A stretch of 64,000 nt of DNA from Nitrogeniibacter sp050293885 (GCA_050293885.1 JBNKNO010000011.1:11714-75713), one strand, 5' to 3'. Numbered from the stretch's first letter, positions 1 to 9,205 are shown. Program-made: numbers and translations. Notes: generated from the letters alone by a model not told the origin.

Positions 1-2
1 CC

Positions 3-692
3 TGGAGACAGCTGTTGCAACTGGAGGCGCCTTGGCAGGTGCTCAAGTTGCGTCACGATGACAATGCACGACGGTTCGATATCTGGATTGGTGTGGAAGC
101 GCCGCGCCAGTGGTTCGGATTTGGCCGCCGTGCGAATGATCAGCAGGTGGAGCACTATTCGTGGCGCCATGTGAACTTCGGCGACTGGCGTGTGCACGTG
201 TATGTGGCGCTGCCGGTAGGCACGAGCGTCGAAGGCGTGCCTTGGGCCGGCGAGTTCGATATGCCGTTCAGCAATCAGTTGGCGCGCCAGATTTTCGGTC
301 TGCTCAAGTCGGATGTCAGTTTGCAGCGCATCTGCGATTTGCTCGATCTTCCGGTGTCCGAACTGTGGCGTTTCCGTTATGCGCTCGATACCGGCCGTCT
401 CAATGTCGGCGAGATGGCGCCGAAGGATATTCGCGTGGCCGAGGAGGCTGACAGCGACATTCCGGCACGGGATGACCCGGTCTGGGGCGACCTGATCGAT
501 GGCAAGCTTGAAATTGATATCCGGGTGCTGGGCCTGAAACTGATGCTCAGCCGCCTGCGCGCGCAAATGGAGAAGATTTCCGATGCCGAAATTCGCGATC
601 TGAAGCTGCAGGAATTCCAGCGCTACTTCGCCAAGAACAAACAAATGCTGAGCCACGAGCTGGCGCAATTGAGGGAGGGCGCAAGTGTCTGA
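3..692 (+). CDS. ISL3-transposase-like protein lacking zinc-finger cysteines (5' end outside window)
   Basis: The reading frame is open back to the window edge; a TTG at 15 is available as a start, but upstream codons read W-R-Q-L-L, so the gene probably begins before the window. The N-terminal part (WQVLKLRHDDNARRFDIWI, then WRH and a WAG motif) resembles the start of ISL3-family transposases, which normally carry a Cys4 zinc finger in this region; no cysteine pairs are present here. The C-terminal quarter is charged and helical and has no DDE core. It overlaps the next gene by 8 bp, so the two are probably co-transcribed. It may be a domesticated transposase fragment; the function is unknown. 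Confidence 0.6.
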   Translation, partial: WRQLLQLEAPWQVLKLRHDDNARRFDIWIGVEAPRQWFGFGRRANDQQVEHYSWRHVNFGDWRVHVYVALPVGTSVEGVPWAGEFDMPFSNQLARQIFGLLKSDVSLQRICDLLDLPVSELWRFRYALDTGRLNVGEMAPKDIRVAEEADSDIPARDDPVWGDLIDGKLEIDIRVLGLKLMLSRLRAQMEKISDAEIRDLKLQEFQRYFAKNKQMLSHELAQLREGASV

Positions 693-1680
693 TCCAAATG
701 TAATTGAAGGATTGCCTGGCGGCCTGATGGATGTGTCGGCGGCAGCCGACCTGATCAAGAAAGGCGAGTACGTGGTGGTCGCGGGTGACGCCGAGTTGTT
801 GGCCAAGCTGCCGAAGGGCAACTGGATCGGCGGCACGATTCCGTATTTCATGGGGCCGCGCGGGGGTGAGTGTTCCCGCAAGCAGGTGTTCGTGACCCGC
901 GTGGGCGGGCCGTCCGAGTCACCGACGATTCGTACCTACGACGTGACCAACCTTGATCAGGTGTGTGTGGACGCGCCCGACAATGGGTACAGCCTCATCA
1001 TCCTGCCGGCGTTCTCGGCCGTGCATGCGCACTACGCACGCAATGCGCCGGGTTTCGAAGACATGTTCGTCAAGCCGGTCATCGGCTGGGTGTCGGGCGT
1101 GCATCTCGATCAGCTTGCCGAAGCGGTACCGCAGGTGTTCGACGGCACCAAAGGCACGGCCGAGGCGGATTCCGCCGTGGTGATGCATGTGCCGTTGCCG
1201 CCGACCTGCTACGCCCGTGTCGACATCATCAACGGCATGCAGCAGGGCAACGGGCCGACGATCCGCTTTCCGTCGACCGGTTTTTCGGCCACGACTGCGA
1301 TTATCGACGGGGTCGAGCAGAATCTCGCCCAGTACCTGGTGAAGAACAATATCGACATCAAGTTGCCGCTGGTGGCTGACTACTGCGGTGCGATGATCAA
1401 CGTGTCGATCAAGGGCGTGGACGAGAAAGAAGGCCGTGTGGATTTCTACGCGCCGGTGTTTGCCGATTCGGAGTACCGGGTGGCCGAGGGCCACATTCCG
1501 TCACTGAGCGTTGATGACGGCAAAGGGGCGAGTTTTTCGTGCAACTGCATTCTCAACTATCTGTACGGTGAGCTCGAAGGCAAGAGCACGGCGGCGTTCA
1601 CCGGCCCGATGACCTTTGGCGAAATTGCCTATCTGCTGCTCAACCAGACCCTGGTGCACATGAGCATCGTGCGCAACTAG
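685..1680 (+). CDS. Conserved protein of unknown function (DUF6976-like)
   Basis: A 331-residue soluble protein starting at GTG 685, preceded by GAGGGAGGGC as ribosome binding site and overlapping the upstream gene. It has no signal peptide or membrane segments. Features are a Gly-rich stretch GNWIGGTIPYFMGPRGGEC near residues 50-70, a run of aromatic and Pro residues, and two C-terminal cysteines in FSCNCILNYLYGEL. I associate it with the family labelled DUF6976 from memory; this is not certain. Coupling to a transposase-like protein suggests a two-gene unit of unknown role. Confidence 0.65.
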   Translation: MSDPNVIEGLPGGLMDVSAAADLIKKGEYVVVAGDAELLAKLPKGNWIGGTIPYFMGPRGGECSRKQVFVTRVGGPSESPTIRTYDVTNLDQVCVDAPDNGYSLIILPAFSAVHAHYARNAPGFEDMFVKPVIGWVSGVHLDQLAEAVPQVFDGTKGTAEADSAVVMHVPLPPTCYARVDIINGMQQGNGPTIRFPSTGFSATTAIIDGVEQNLAQYLVKNNIDIKLPLVADYCGAMINVSIKGVDEKEGRVDFYAPVFADSEYRVAEGHIPSLSVDDGKGASFSCNCILNYLYGELEGKSTAAFTGPMTFGEIAYLLLNQTLVHMSIVRN

Positions 1681-1752
1681 CGAGGCTGACTGACGGCGCT
1701 GGCAATGTGGCACCTCGTGCGTTGGTGACGGGGTGCTGCCGCTCGGCGCGTC

Positions 1753-1814
1753 ACGCATTCAGGGCCTGCGCGCATCCCGTCGTCGGATTGGATGCGCGCA
1801 GGCCCTGAATGCGT
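1753..1814. repeat. Perfect 25-bp inverted repeat (stem-loop)
   Basis: Left arm 1753-1777 and right arm 1790-1814 are exact reverse complements over 25 bp, with a 12-nt loop. There is no T-run on either side, so it is not a standard intrinsic terminator, though it sits where one is expected after the upstream gene. It ends about 60 bp before the ravA start. Confidence 0.85.
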
Positions 1815-1872
1815 TGGCAGACTTGGCGAAAGTCAAGGCGCGCGGGGGACTGCTTCTTTTATGATGTGGCTC

Positions 1873-3279
1873 ATGAGCGAACTGACCCCCAACACCGACC
1901 TTCACGGCCGACTGAGCCGTTTTGCCCAATCCCTCAATGCCGGTCTCGTCGAGCGCGACGACGCGGTGCGTCTGGTGCTGCTGGCCGCGCTGGCGGGCGA
2001 ACACAGCCTGCTGATCGGCCCGCCGGGTACCGCCAAGAGCGAACTGGCGCGCCGCTTGCGGCTGGTGTTCGATGGCGCACGCTACTTCGAACGGCTGCTG
2101 ACCCGGTTTTCCGTTCCGGAAGAACTGTTTGGTCCGCTGTCGATCAGCGCGCTCGAACAAGACCGCTACGAGCGTCAGACGCGCGGCTTTCTGCCCGAAG
2201 CCAGCATCGCTTTCATCGACGAAGTGTTCAAGGCCAACAGTGCCATCCTCAACGCCTTGCTGACCTTGCTCAACGAACGTGAGTTCGACAACGGCGCGGG
2301 GCGATTGCACTGCCCGCTGGTGTCGGTCGTCGGCGCGAGTAACGAAGTGCCTGACGACGAGGTGGCCGAAGCCTTCTACGACCGTTTCCTCGTGCGTCTG
2401 ACACTGGCGCCGGTCTCCGAAGCCGCCTTTGGGCAGTTGCTCGAATTGCCCAGTGAAATGCAGGCGGTGCACGTTGACGCGCCGCTGACCGACGCGGACC
2501 GGCAGGCGTTGGTGGCAAGCGCCGCGCAGGTTCGGGTGCCGGACGAAGTCCGCGCGCTGCTGGCCGAGTTGCGCACGCATGTGGCGACCATCCCGCTGGC
2601 GGTGTCGGACCGCCGATGGGTCAAGATCGTCGGTTTGTTGCGTACGGCGGCGGCTACTGAAGGGCGGTCGACGGTGTCGGTGTGGGATCTGTGCCTGGTG
2701 CCGGTGTGCATCGCGGCCGATGTTGAATCGCAGACGGCACTGACCGAGTGGCTGACCGGTCGACTGGGCGTGCAGGCGGCGTTTTCGCCGCCGCGCATGA
2801 CGCGCGCGGTCGAGGCGTTCGAGGCGCAGCTGACCGCCGAACTGCGGGCCAACGATCTGGACTTCGATGACAGTGGGCGCCTGCGCTTTTCGCCCGACGA
2901 GGTCGCCGGCGAACTGGCCGACGACATCGGCGATGCCAAGGGCGGTTCGGCGGCCCTGCGCATGAAATACCAACGGCGCCGGCGCTACGGCGACACGCAC
3001 ATTCGCGCACGCACCGAGCAGATCGACGCCTTGCGCGCGCGCCTGGCAGGCTACCGCGACGAGTTGTCCGCCTGCGCGCAGGAACTGGCGGCGTTTCGTC
3101 AGCGCAGCCTGTGGATGTCCCCCGCGTTCGGCGATGGCGCGCAAGCGCATCTGGCGGATACCGGGACGGCGCTCGCCGTCCTCGACGCTCGCCTGCTCAA
3201 GTCCCGCGAGGGTTTTGAAACCCTGCCGCGACTCGACGCCGATCCGGGGACGGTGCCCGACCCGGTCCTCTACGACTGA
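1873..3279 (+). CDS. ravA: MoxR-family AAA+ ATPase RavA
   Basis: A 468-residue MoxR-type AAA+ ATPase. Walker A GPPGTAKS lies at residues 49-56, Walker B FIDE at 114-117, followed by the NALLTLLNERE sensor region typical of the family. Residues about 80-110 (TRFSVPEELFGPLSI) match the RavA signature closely. The frame is open from 1792, but that would start inside the hairpin; ATGs at 1861, 1864 and 1873 are possible and I prefer 1873 (MSELTPNTDL). viaA follows after one base. In enteric bacteria RavA-ViaA acts as a chaperone pair on respiratory complexes and modulates aminoglycoside sensitivity; the role here is inferred from homology. Confidence 0.88.
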   Translation: MSELTPNTDLHGRLSRFAQSLNAGLVERDDAVRLVLLAALAGEHSLLIGPPGTAKSELARRLRLVFDGARYFERLLTRFSVPEELFGPLSISALEQDRYERQTRGFLPEASIAFIDEVFKANSAILNALLTLLNEREFDNGAGRLHCPLVSVVGASNEVPDDEVAEAFYDRFLVRLTLAPVSEAAFGQLLELPSEMQAVHVDAPLTDADRQALVASAAQVRVPDEVRALLAELRTHVATIPLAVSDRRWVKIVGLLRTAAATEGRSTVSVWDLCLVPVCIAADVESQTALTEWLTGRLGVQAAFSPPRMTRAVEAFEAQLTAELRANDLDFDDSGRLRFSPDEVAGELADDIGDAKGGSAALRMKYQRRRRYGDTHIRARTEQIDALRARLAGYRDELSACAQELAAFRQRSLWMSPAFGDGAQAHLADTGTALAVLDARLLKSREGFETLPRLDADPGTVPDPVLYD

Positions 3280-3280
3280 C

Positions 3281-4861
3281 ATGGCGCCCGCGCCTGCCGC
3301 CTCGGTCCGCTTGTTTGCCTCGCTCGAGGCACGCCTGGCGCCCCTCGATGCGTTGCCGCGCAGCTTGTGGCTGGGCGGGCTGACGCACTCCCACGGCACG
3401 CTTGAACCGCGCCTGGGGCAACTGGCGGCCATGCGCGATGCACTGGCGGACGGCGCACTGCCGGGGGTCGATGACTGGCGCTGGCCGGACGGCGCCATTG
3501 GTCGTCCGCTGCACGACATCTTCGTGCGCCAGCGCCTGGCGACGTACTGCCGAGACCAGTCCGGCCTGATCGATACCGTGCTGCAAAGCCTGCTGTTTCA
3601 TCTGGATTTCATCGTCGACTATCAGGATCGGGGCGCCAGCCCGGAACGCGCCGTACAGATGGCGCTCGAAGCCTTCGAGGGAGACTGGCAGGACCGCCGC
3701 GGCGAAATGGACGAGTTGATCGACGTCTTCGGCAGCTTGCCCGACGATGGCAAGAACACCCGCTGGGACGTGATGCGCGGGCTGTTGCGCTCGGCCGGTT
3801 GGCAGGAGGTGGTGCGCATCCGGCGCCTGCTCGAACGCCTGCCCGAACTGAGCCGTGTCATCCAGTCGCTCGGGCGTGCGCGGGCGACGGACGAGATCGA
3901 TAGCGGGCGCTTGCGCAAGACGCCGACGATGATGCCGGCGACCGCCATGCTGACGCGAACGCGTACGGTGCGCGTGCCCGATCTGCCGGGCGAGACGCGC
4001 GGCATCCAGCGTTCCGATCGCATCGCGCGCATGCTGCCGATCGAGTCAACCCTGCTGGGTCACCCCAAGCTGCGCCTGGTGTGGCACGCCCGGCGTGCCG
4101 AGCGCACGCTGCTGACCTACGAAGACGACGACCGCATGCAGGAAGTGGTGCATGAGGAGGCGCCGGTGTGGCTGCCCGACCCCGCGCCGCAACCCGAGCA
4201 GCGCATGGAAATGGGCCCCATGCTGGTGTGCGTGGACACCTCCGGCTCGATGCAGGGCGGGGCCGAGGCGGTGGCCAAGGCGACCGTGCTCGAAGCCGTG
4301 CGCCATGCCCACGCGCAAAAGCGTGCCTGTCACGTGTTCGCCTTCGGTGGGCCGGAGGAGATCGTGGAAATGCCGTTGTCGGTCGATTGCGACGGCATCG
4401 AGCGCATCACGCGCTTTCTCGGGCAGGCCTTCCGCGGCGGCACGGATATCTGTGGTCCGCTCGAGCGCAGCATCGAGATGGTCGAGACCGAGCAATGGAA
4501 CATGGCCGATCTGCTGATTGCCTCCGACGGCGAATTCGGTGCCACCGACGAGCTCGCCGAGCGCCTCAAGGCCGCCAAGAACACGCGCGGTTTGCGGGTG
4601 CAGGGGGTGCTCATCGGCGACCGTGAAACCATCGGCCTGCTCGAAGTGGCCGACGACATTTTCTGGGTGCGCGACTGGCGACGCTACGGCGAATCGGACG
4701 CCGATTCGCCGGTGCACTCCAAGAGCCTCACCGCCATGTATTTCCCCGGCGCCTTGCGCTCACCCGAGAACCGGGCCGGCACGCGCTCGGGCAGCGAAGC
4801 CTCCGCCGCCGTGCGCGCGGGGCTGCATCAACAATTACCCTCGCAGGAGAAGGATTCATGA
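3281..4861 (+). CDS. viaA: VWA-domain protein ViaA, RavA partner
   Basis: A 526-residue protein with a C-terminal von Willebrand A domain: MIDAS motif DTSGS starts at residue 319 (VCVDTSGSMQGG), with a later threonine/aspartate loop (FRGGTDICGPL) and SDGEFG. The N-terminal 300 residues are helical, as in ViaA. The frame is open from 3134 inside ravA, but ATG 3281, one base after the ravA stop, is the natural start. It is the standard operon partner of RavA. The stop overlaps the next start (ATGA at 4858). Confidence 0.88.
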   Translation: MAPAPAASVRLFASLEARLAPLDALPRSLWLGGLTHSHGTLEPRLGQLAAMRDALADGALPGVDDWRWPDGAIGRPLHDIFVRQRLATYCRDQSGLIDTVLQSLLFHLDFIVDYQDRGASPERAVQMALEAFEGDWQDRRGEMDELIDVFGSLPDDGKNTRWDVMRGLLRSAGWQEVVRIRRLLERLPELSRVIQSLGRARATDEIDSGRLRKTPTMMPATAMLTRTRTVRVPDLPGETRGIQRSDRIARMLPIESTLLGHPKLRLVWHARRAERTLLTYEDDDRMQEVVHEEAPVWLPDPAPQPEQRMEMGPMLVCVDTSGSMQGGAEAVAKATVLEAVRHAHAQKRACHVFAFGGPEEIVEMPLSVDCDGIERITRFLGQAFRGGTDICGPLERSIEMVETEQWNMADLLIASDGEFGATDELAERLKAAKNTRGLRVQGVLIGDRETIGLLEVADDIFWVRDWRRYGESDADSPVHSKSLTAMYFPGALRSPENRAGTRSGSEASAAVRAGLHQQLPSQEKDS

Positions 4862-5685
4862 GTTTTGCCGCCGACTATCTCGCGCTGCTCGCGCCGTTCG
4901 CCGGTAGCCTGCCCAAAGTACGGGCCTTGCATCTGCCGCCGATCGAAATGGCCGGCAGCAAGAATGGCGAGTTTTGCGCCATCGAGCTCGAGGACGGCGC
5001 GCTGGGCTTGTCGTACGTGCTGCTCGACGACACCTTGCGCAAGTTGCTGGGTGCGCGCGACGGGCTCGGCCTGCAGGGGATGGATGCGTTCACGCTGGCG
5101 CAGGGCTTTGTCGACGGCGCGGGTGTGCAGCGCACGCTGGGCTTTGCTGCGGCCAACGCCATCACTCGCCATCTGTTCGACCGCGCCGGCTATCGGGCGC
5201 CCGACAGCGTCGATTCGATCGGCGGGCTCGACCCGGCCAAGGGCGACCGTATCGGCATGATCGGCTTCTTTTGCCCGTTGGCCGATCGCATCGTGGCGGC
5301 TGGCGCGCAGTTGACGGTGGTGGAACTGAAGGCGGAACTGGCCGGCGAGCGCGACGGCTACACGGTAACCACCGACCCGGAGGCGCTGCGCGACTGCGAC
5401 AAGGTGTTGTCGACCAGCACCATCTTGCTCAACGACACGCTCGAACGCATGCTCGGCCAGTGTGCCGGTGCCCAGCGCTTCGCCATGATCGGCCCGAGCG
5501 CCGGTTGCATTCCCGATCCCCTGTTCGCACGCGGCGTGACGTTGCTGGGTGGTAGCTGGATCGACGATGGCCCGGCGTTCATCGAGGCGCTGGCCAGTGG
5601 CGAGGGCTGGGGTGCCTACGCACGAAAAAGCGCGATTACGCCCGCCGACTACCCGGGTTGGACGGCGTTGTGCGCGCGCATGTGA
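4858..5685 (+). CDS. DUF364-type Rossmann-like protein (putative heavy-metal chelation domain)
   Basis: A 275-residue soluble protein, translationally coupled to viaA by ATGA. The C-terminal half has the DUF364/Rossmann-like pattern: GDRIGMIGFFCPLADRI, then VVELKAEL, then a conserved STSTILLNDTLERML and IGPSAGCIPDPLF. The N-terminal half matches the accompanying enolase-like N-terminal segment. Proteins with this fold are suspected to bind metals, but no reaction is established. Co-transcription with ravA-viaA suggests that it supplies, or is matured by, the AAA+/VWA pair; that is inference. Confidence 0.7.
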   Translation: MSFAADYLALLAPFAGSLPKVRALHLPPIEMAGSKNGEFCAIELEDGALGLSYVLLDDTLRKLLGARDGLGLQGMDAFTLAQGFVDGAGVQRTLGFAAANAITRHLFDRAGYRAPDSVDSIGGLDPAKGDRIGMIGFFCPLADRIVAAGAQLTVVELKAELAGERDGYTVTTDPEALRDCDKVLSTSTILLNDTLERMLGQCAGAQRFAMIGPSAGCIPDPLFARGVTLLGGSWIDDGPAFIEALASGEGWGAYARKSAITPADYPGWTALCARM

Positions 5686-5700
5686 GCACGCCAATGGTGT

Positions 5701-6312
5701 TCACAGGCGACTCAAGGCGCGCTCGATCGGGGCAATGAGTTGCGGCGCCCAGTGGCGCGCGGCGACATAGACCAGCAGTGCGATGGCGACCCAGAGCGCA
5801 AGGGTGCTCCAGGTGTTGCGCCTGTTTTCGCGACGAATCGGCTGCGTCGCGAATCCACTCGGCGTCGAGCGGCTGGCCGTCGTGTTGTCGACGGTGGCTG
5901 GCGACATGCGCTGCGCTGAATCCCCCTCGGTGACGAAGTGCGCGGTGCGACCGAGCAGGACGACCCGGTGCTTCGCATGGGTGAGCACAAGCCGGTCGTG
6001 ATCGTCCGGCGACTGGCGGGTGAGGTCGTGTGGCAGCCACACCTGGCCACCACCAAAGATCGGGTGCATCCGCACCGCCAGACCCGAGGCGTATTGCTCG
6101 ACACGAACACAGCCTTTGGCGCTTGAGCCATTGACCTGTGCGTCTCCCCAAGACGATTTGCGCAACAGCGGGCCGGCGCTGGCCGGGATGGTGTCGGTCA
6201 TGCGCGCGAGGCGACCGATCAGCCGTGTCAGGCCGATCCAGAAGGCCACGAACATGCCGATGGCGATCACGGGAATCACCGCGGCGGGTAAGGGGATGTC
6301 GAGTAGATTCAT
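5701..6312 (-). CDS. Membrane-anchored protein of unknown function
   Basis: 203 residues with one hydrophobic segment near the N terminus (about residues 5-30) and a second near the C terminus (about 165-185, WSTLALWVAIALLVYVAA), flanking a hydrophilic domain of roughly 130 residues. No known motif was recognised. It lies tail-to-tail with the DUF364 gene with 15 bp between stops and is head-to-head with the next gene. Confidence 0.6.
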   Translation of the reverse strand: MNLLDIPLPAAVIPVIAIGMFVAFWIGLTRLIGRLARMTDTIPASAGPLLRKSSWGDAQVNGSSAKGCVRVEQYASGLAVRMHPIFGGGQVWLPHDLTRQSPDDHDRLVLTHAKHRVVLLGRTAHFVTEGDSAQRMSPATVDNTTASRSTPSGFATQPIRRENRRNTWSTLALWVAIALLVYVAARHWAPQLIAPIERALSRL

Positions 6313-6415
6313 GCGTGAGCAGTGGCGTTGTCGAGTGACCGAGACTACGCAAGCAACGGCGTTGGCTCAAGCCGACTTGAGCTTGCGCGGACGCGTGGGC
6401 ACACTCCGTCATCAG

Positions 6416-7093
6416 ATGATGGCCAAGGTGTCAGGAATGAATCGTTTGCATGTGGGGCTGGTGTTGTTGTGGGTGTGTTCGATGGCGGCACAGGGCGCCG
6501 GCTTGTCTTCCGACGATGTCAGCTGGGTCAACCGCTTTGCCGACGACATGACACGCCAGTGCGTTGAGCGTTTTGAACGTGCGCAGGCGCAACTGGCCGA
6601 GAAGTCCGAAGGCGCAGCGCGACGTGCCAAGGGCTTGCTGGGCGTTGAGCGGCGGGTCAATTGCGAATGTCTGCCGACGCGTTTGCGCGTGCGCGCCACC
6701 CCCGAGGTGGTTGCTGCCTTGCGTGCGCGCAATGTGTCGGTGGTGCGCAAGTTCATGCGGGCACAGGCGCAGGCGTGCGGCGCGCAGGGCTTGCGTGATT
6801 CGGCGCAGACCAGTTGTCTGGCTTCGGAACAGGAGCGTGCGTTTCAGGCACGCAACGGCCATAAACCGAAGGATGCCGAGATCGATGCCCTGCCGGCACC
6901 GGATGCGGCCATGCAGGCGACGTGTCGTTGCTACGCCGAGCAGGTGAATGCGCTCGACGATGCCACCTTGATTGACGAAGCCGAGGCCAGCTACGCGAAC
7001 TTTCGAGCGCGTGTTGACGATGCCTCAGTGCCCAAATACGAGGGCCGTATCCACGCCGCCATGCAAAGCTGCCGCACCTCTGGCGATCGCTGA
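6416..7093 (+). CDS. Secreted cysteine-containing protein of unknown function
   Basis: About 225 residues from ATG 6416 (218 if the start is 6437, MNRLHVGLVL). A clear signal peptide (LVLLWVCSMAAQGAG) precedes a helical, Arg-rich mature domain with several cysteines, including CECL and CRCY pairs, suggesting a disulfide-bonded periplasmic protein. The frame is open further upstream (from 6020), but that part overlaps the divergent gene and has no secretory character. Its stop codon abuts exactly the stop of the NosR-like gene on the other strand. Confidence 0.6.
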   Translation: MMAKVSGMNRLHVGLVLLWVCSMAAQGAGLSSDDVSWVNRFADDMTRQCVERFERAQAQLAEKSEGAARRAKGLLGVERRVNCECLPTRLRVRATPEVVAALRARNVSVVRKFMRAQAQACGAQGLRDSAQTSCLASEQERAFQARNGHKPKDAEIDALPAPDAAMQATCRCYAEQVNALDDATLIDEAEASYANFRARVDDASVPKYEGRIHAAMQSCRTSGDR

Positions 7094-9205
7094 TCAGTTG
7101 ACCGTTTTGTCGGTCATGCCCAGCCGGCTCGCGGCCTTGGGTTTCTTGCGCATGAGCAGTAGCGGCGCGCAACGTTTTTCGTCGTGGTAGATGCCGACAC
7201 AATCGAGGCACTGGAAGCAGTCGTCGTAGCGAATCTCGCCGCTCGGTTCGATGGCGTCGTACTGGCAGCGGTAGCGACAGGTCTGACACGGGGTGCCGCA
7301 GGCGGCGCGTCGGGGGANNNNNNNNNNNNNNNNNNNNNNNNNNNNNNNNNNNNNNNNNNNNNNNNNNNNNNNNNNNNNNNNNNNNNNNNNNNNNNNNNNN
7401 NNNNNNNNNNNNNNNNNNNNNNNNNNNNNNNNNNNNNNNNNNNNNNNNNNNNNNNNNNNNNNNNNNNNNNNNNNNNNNNNNNNNNNNNNNNNNNNNNNNN
7501 NNNNNNNNNNNNNNNNNNNNNNNNNNNNNNNNNNNNNNNNNNNNNNNNNNNNNNNNNNNNNNNNNNNNNNNNNNNNNNNNNNNGCCACGGTCGGGTTCAT
7601 GCGCCGTGGCTTGATGCCGAGCTTGCGCCCCAGTTGCGTGGTGAGGTCCTGCAGCGCGCCGAAGGGGCACAACCAACCGCAGAACACGCCCCGCCCCCAC
7701 ACGAAGAAGGTGATGAGGGTGAACGCCATGATGAGCAGGGCGACCGGGTCGTACAGGAAGCTGGCGAGGTTCTGCCCCTTGGCCAGGGTTTTGACGGCGC
7801 CGGTCAGGTGCACGATCGACAATTGCCCTTGGGCGTACCAGCCCAGATAGGCGAGCGTAAACAGCAGGAACGCATTGCGGAAGATCAGCAGGCGACGCGG
7901 CGATACGCTCAACCAGCGCTGGCGCGCGAGGGCGATGGTGAGAATCAGCAATGCCGCGCCGATGGTGACCAGTTCGTCCATGCGGTCGAGCCAGGCGAGC
8001 AGCCAGTCGGGCGGCGGAGCCGGGGGGCGATCAAAGTAGCGCTCGGGCGGCTTGTAGTCGAGCGTGGCCTCGCGATAGACGACATCGGGGCGGAACTGGC
8101 CGCGGCTGCGCTTGATCGAGAACACGAACTGCTGCTCGCCGGCCGGATCGATGCCCGATAGCGGGGGCGCACGCAGCACCAGCGCGGAGTCGATGGGCGG
8201 GCCTCCTGCGGGCGGTTGCGGGTCGAGGTCGAAGTCGCGCAGCTCGAGCGGTGCACCGCCCTGCAGCAGGGTGAGGTTGCCGGGGCTGGTGCCGCGCACG
8301 AAGGTTTTGTCGACCAGACGTGAGCGGCCGTGGGTGGCGACCCACCACACGTGTTGCCCGGTCTCCATGGCGTTGCGCATTTCCTCGTAGCCCTTGTCGC
8401 CGAGAATGGCACGGCCGATGGTGGGCACGTCGAGATAGGCGACGTAGAGATCGAGATTGATGGATTCGGGCGATTGTTTTGCGATCTCGTCCCAGCCGGC
8501 GACGGGGCTGTCCTTGAACAAGGCTTCGGCTTCGGCTTCGGTCAGGCGCAGGTGGCCGATGGCGCCTTCCTTGACGAGCTCGTCGAAGCTTTTGCGCTCG
8601 AACAGATCGAGTTTGGCGGTCGCTGGCGGACCGGTGTTCACGCGTTGCGCAAAGCCGAGTTTGGCGCGTGCCACGGCCAGCCCGGCGGTGAGCACCGTCT
8701 GGTTGAGAATGCGTACCGAGGCGGTCGCCTTGGTGACGCCGTCGAGTACCACGCGTCGTTCATCGTTGCCGGGCAGGGCGCCGTAGGCGCTCGATACGGT
8801 GATGTTCTTCTTCAGGCTCTTGCCTTCGTACTGCTTGACGAAATCCAGCAGGGGCTTCGGTCCCAATCCGCCAAGAAACACGGGTTCGTGCTGGCGCAGC
8901 ACTTCCACGCTCATGAAGCGCCCCTCGCCATCGAGCGTGATCAGCAGATTGAAGGGCGTGCCTTCAAAGCCGGGAATCGGGGCCAGATCGAAGGATTCGA
9001 ACACCCAGGCCACGGGCGGGCCGTCGGGTTGCAGTTCGGTACTGATCGGCCAGGCGGGAAGGTCGGCCGGTTGTTCGCCCACATGTAGCGGCGGGCCGTA
9101 GCGTTTGGCGATGTCTTCGCGGGAGAGTTCACCGGCCGCGGCGCCGAGGCTGAACAGCGCAAGAAAACAGAGGGCGATGCGGATCAGGCGTGAAAACGTC
9201 GACAT
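7094..9205 (-). CDS. NosR/NirI-like FMN-binding, polyferredoxin membrane protein (interrupted by assembly gap)
   Basis: About 703 codons including 266 N. A signal peptide (residues 1-24) leads into a periplasmic FMN-binding domain with a flavinylation-like motif D155-G-V-T-K-A-T161, where a Thr would carry covalent FMN. About six membrane segments follow, with the loop motif FCGWLCPFGALQDL. The C terminus has two four-cysteine iron-sulfur motifs (CGTPCQTCRYRC and CFQCLDCVGIYHDEKRC). NosR and NirI pass electrons between the quinone pool and periplasmic enzymes. No nos or nir genes are nearby; it follows the two-component genes of the quinoprotein island, so an electron-transfer role there is plausible. 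Missing residues lie between PRRMNPTV and PRRAACG. Confidence 0.75.
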   Translation of the reverse strand: MSTFSRLIRIALCFLALFSLGAAAGELSREDIAKRYGPPLHVGEQPADLPAWPISTELQPDGPPVAWVFESFDLAPIPGFEGTPFNLLITLDGEGRFMSVEVLRQHEPVFLGGLGPKPLLDFVKQYEGKSLKKNITVSSAYGALPGNDERRVVLDGVTKATASVRILNQTVLTAGLAVARAKLGFAQRVNTGPPATAKLDLFERKSFDELVKEGAIGHLRLTEAEAEALFKDSPVAGWDEIAKQSPESINLDLYVAYLDVPTIGRAILGDKGYEEMRNAMETGQHVWWVATHGRSRLVDKTFVRGTSPGNLTLLQGGAPLELRDFDLDPQPPAGGPPIDSALVLRAPPLSGIDPAGEQQFVFSIKRSRGQFRPDVVYREATLDYKPPERYFDRPPAPPPDWLLAWLDRMDELVTIGAALLILTIALARQRWLSVSPRRLLIFRNAFLLFTLAYLGWYAQGQLSIVHLTGAVKTLAKGQNLASFLYDPVALLIMAFTLITFFVWGRGVFCGWLCPFGALQDLTTQLGRKLGIKPRRMNPTVXXXXXXXXXXXXXXXXXXXXXXXXXXXXXXXXXXXXXXXXXXXXXXXXXXXXXXXXXXXXXXXXXXXXXXXXXXXXXXXXXXXXXXXXXXPRRAACGTPCQTCRYRCQYDAIEPSGEIRYDDCFQCLDCVGIYHDEKRCAPLLLMRKKPKAASRLGMTDKTVN
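7318..7583. other. Assembly gap (266 N)
   Basis: A run of N inside the NosR-like gene. The frame is kept on both sides if the gap size is right. The missing part would encode the last membrane segments and the beginning of the C-terminal ferredoxin region. Confidence 0.99.

Noticed and set aside
1759..3519. 586-codon minus-strand ORF opposite ravA
   Set aside because: It is the antisense shadow of ravA, which has full AAA+ motifs.
7094..9205. True nosR of a nitrous oxide reductase cluster
   Set aside because: No nosZ, nosD or related genes lie on either side; the neighbours are quinoprotein-related.
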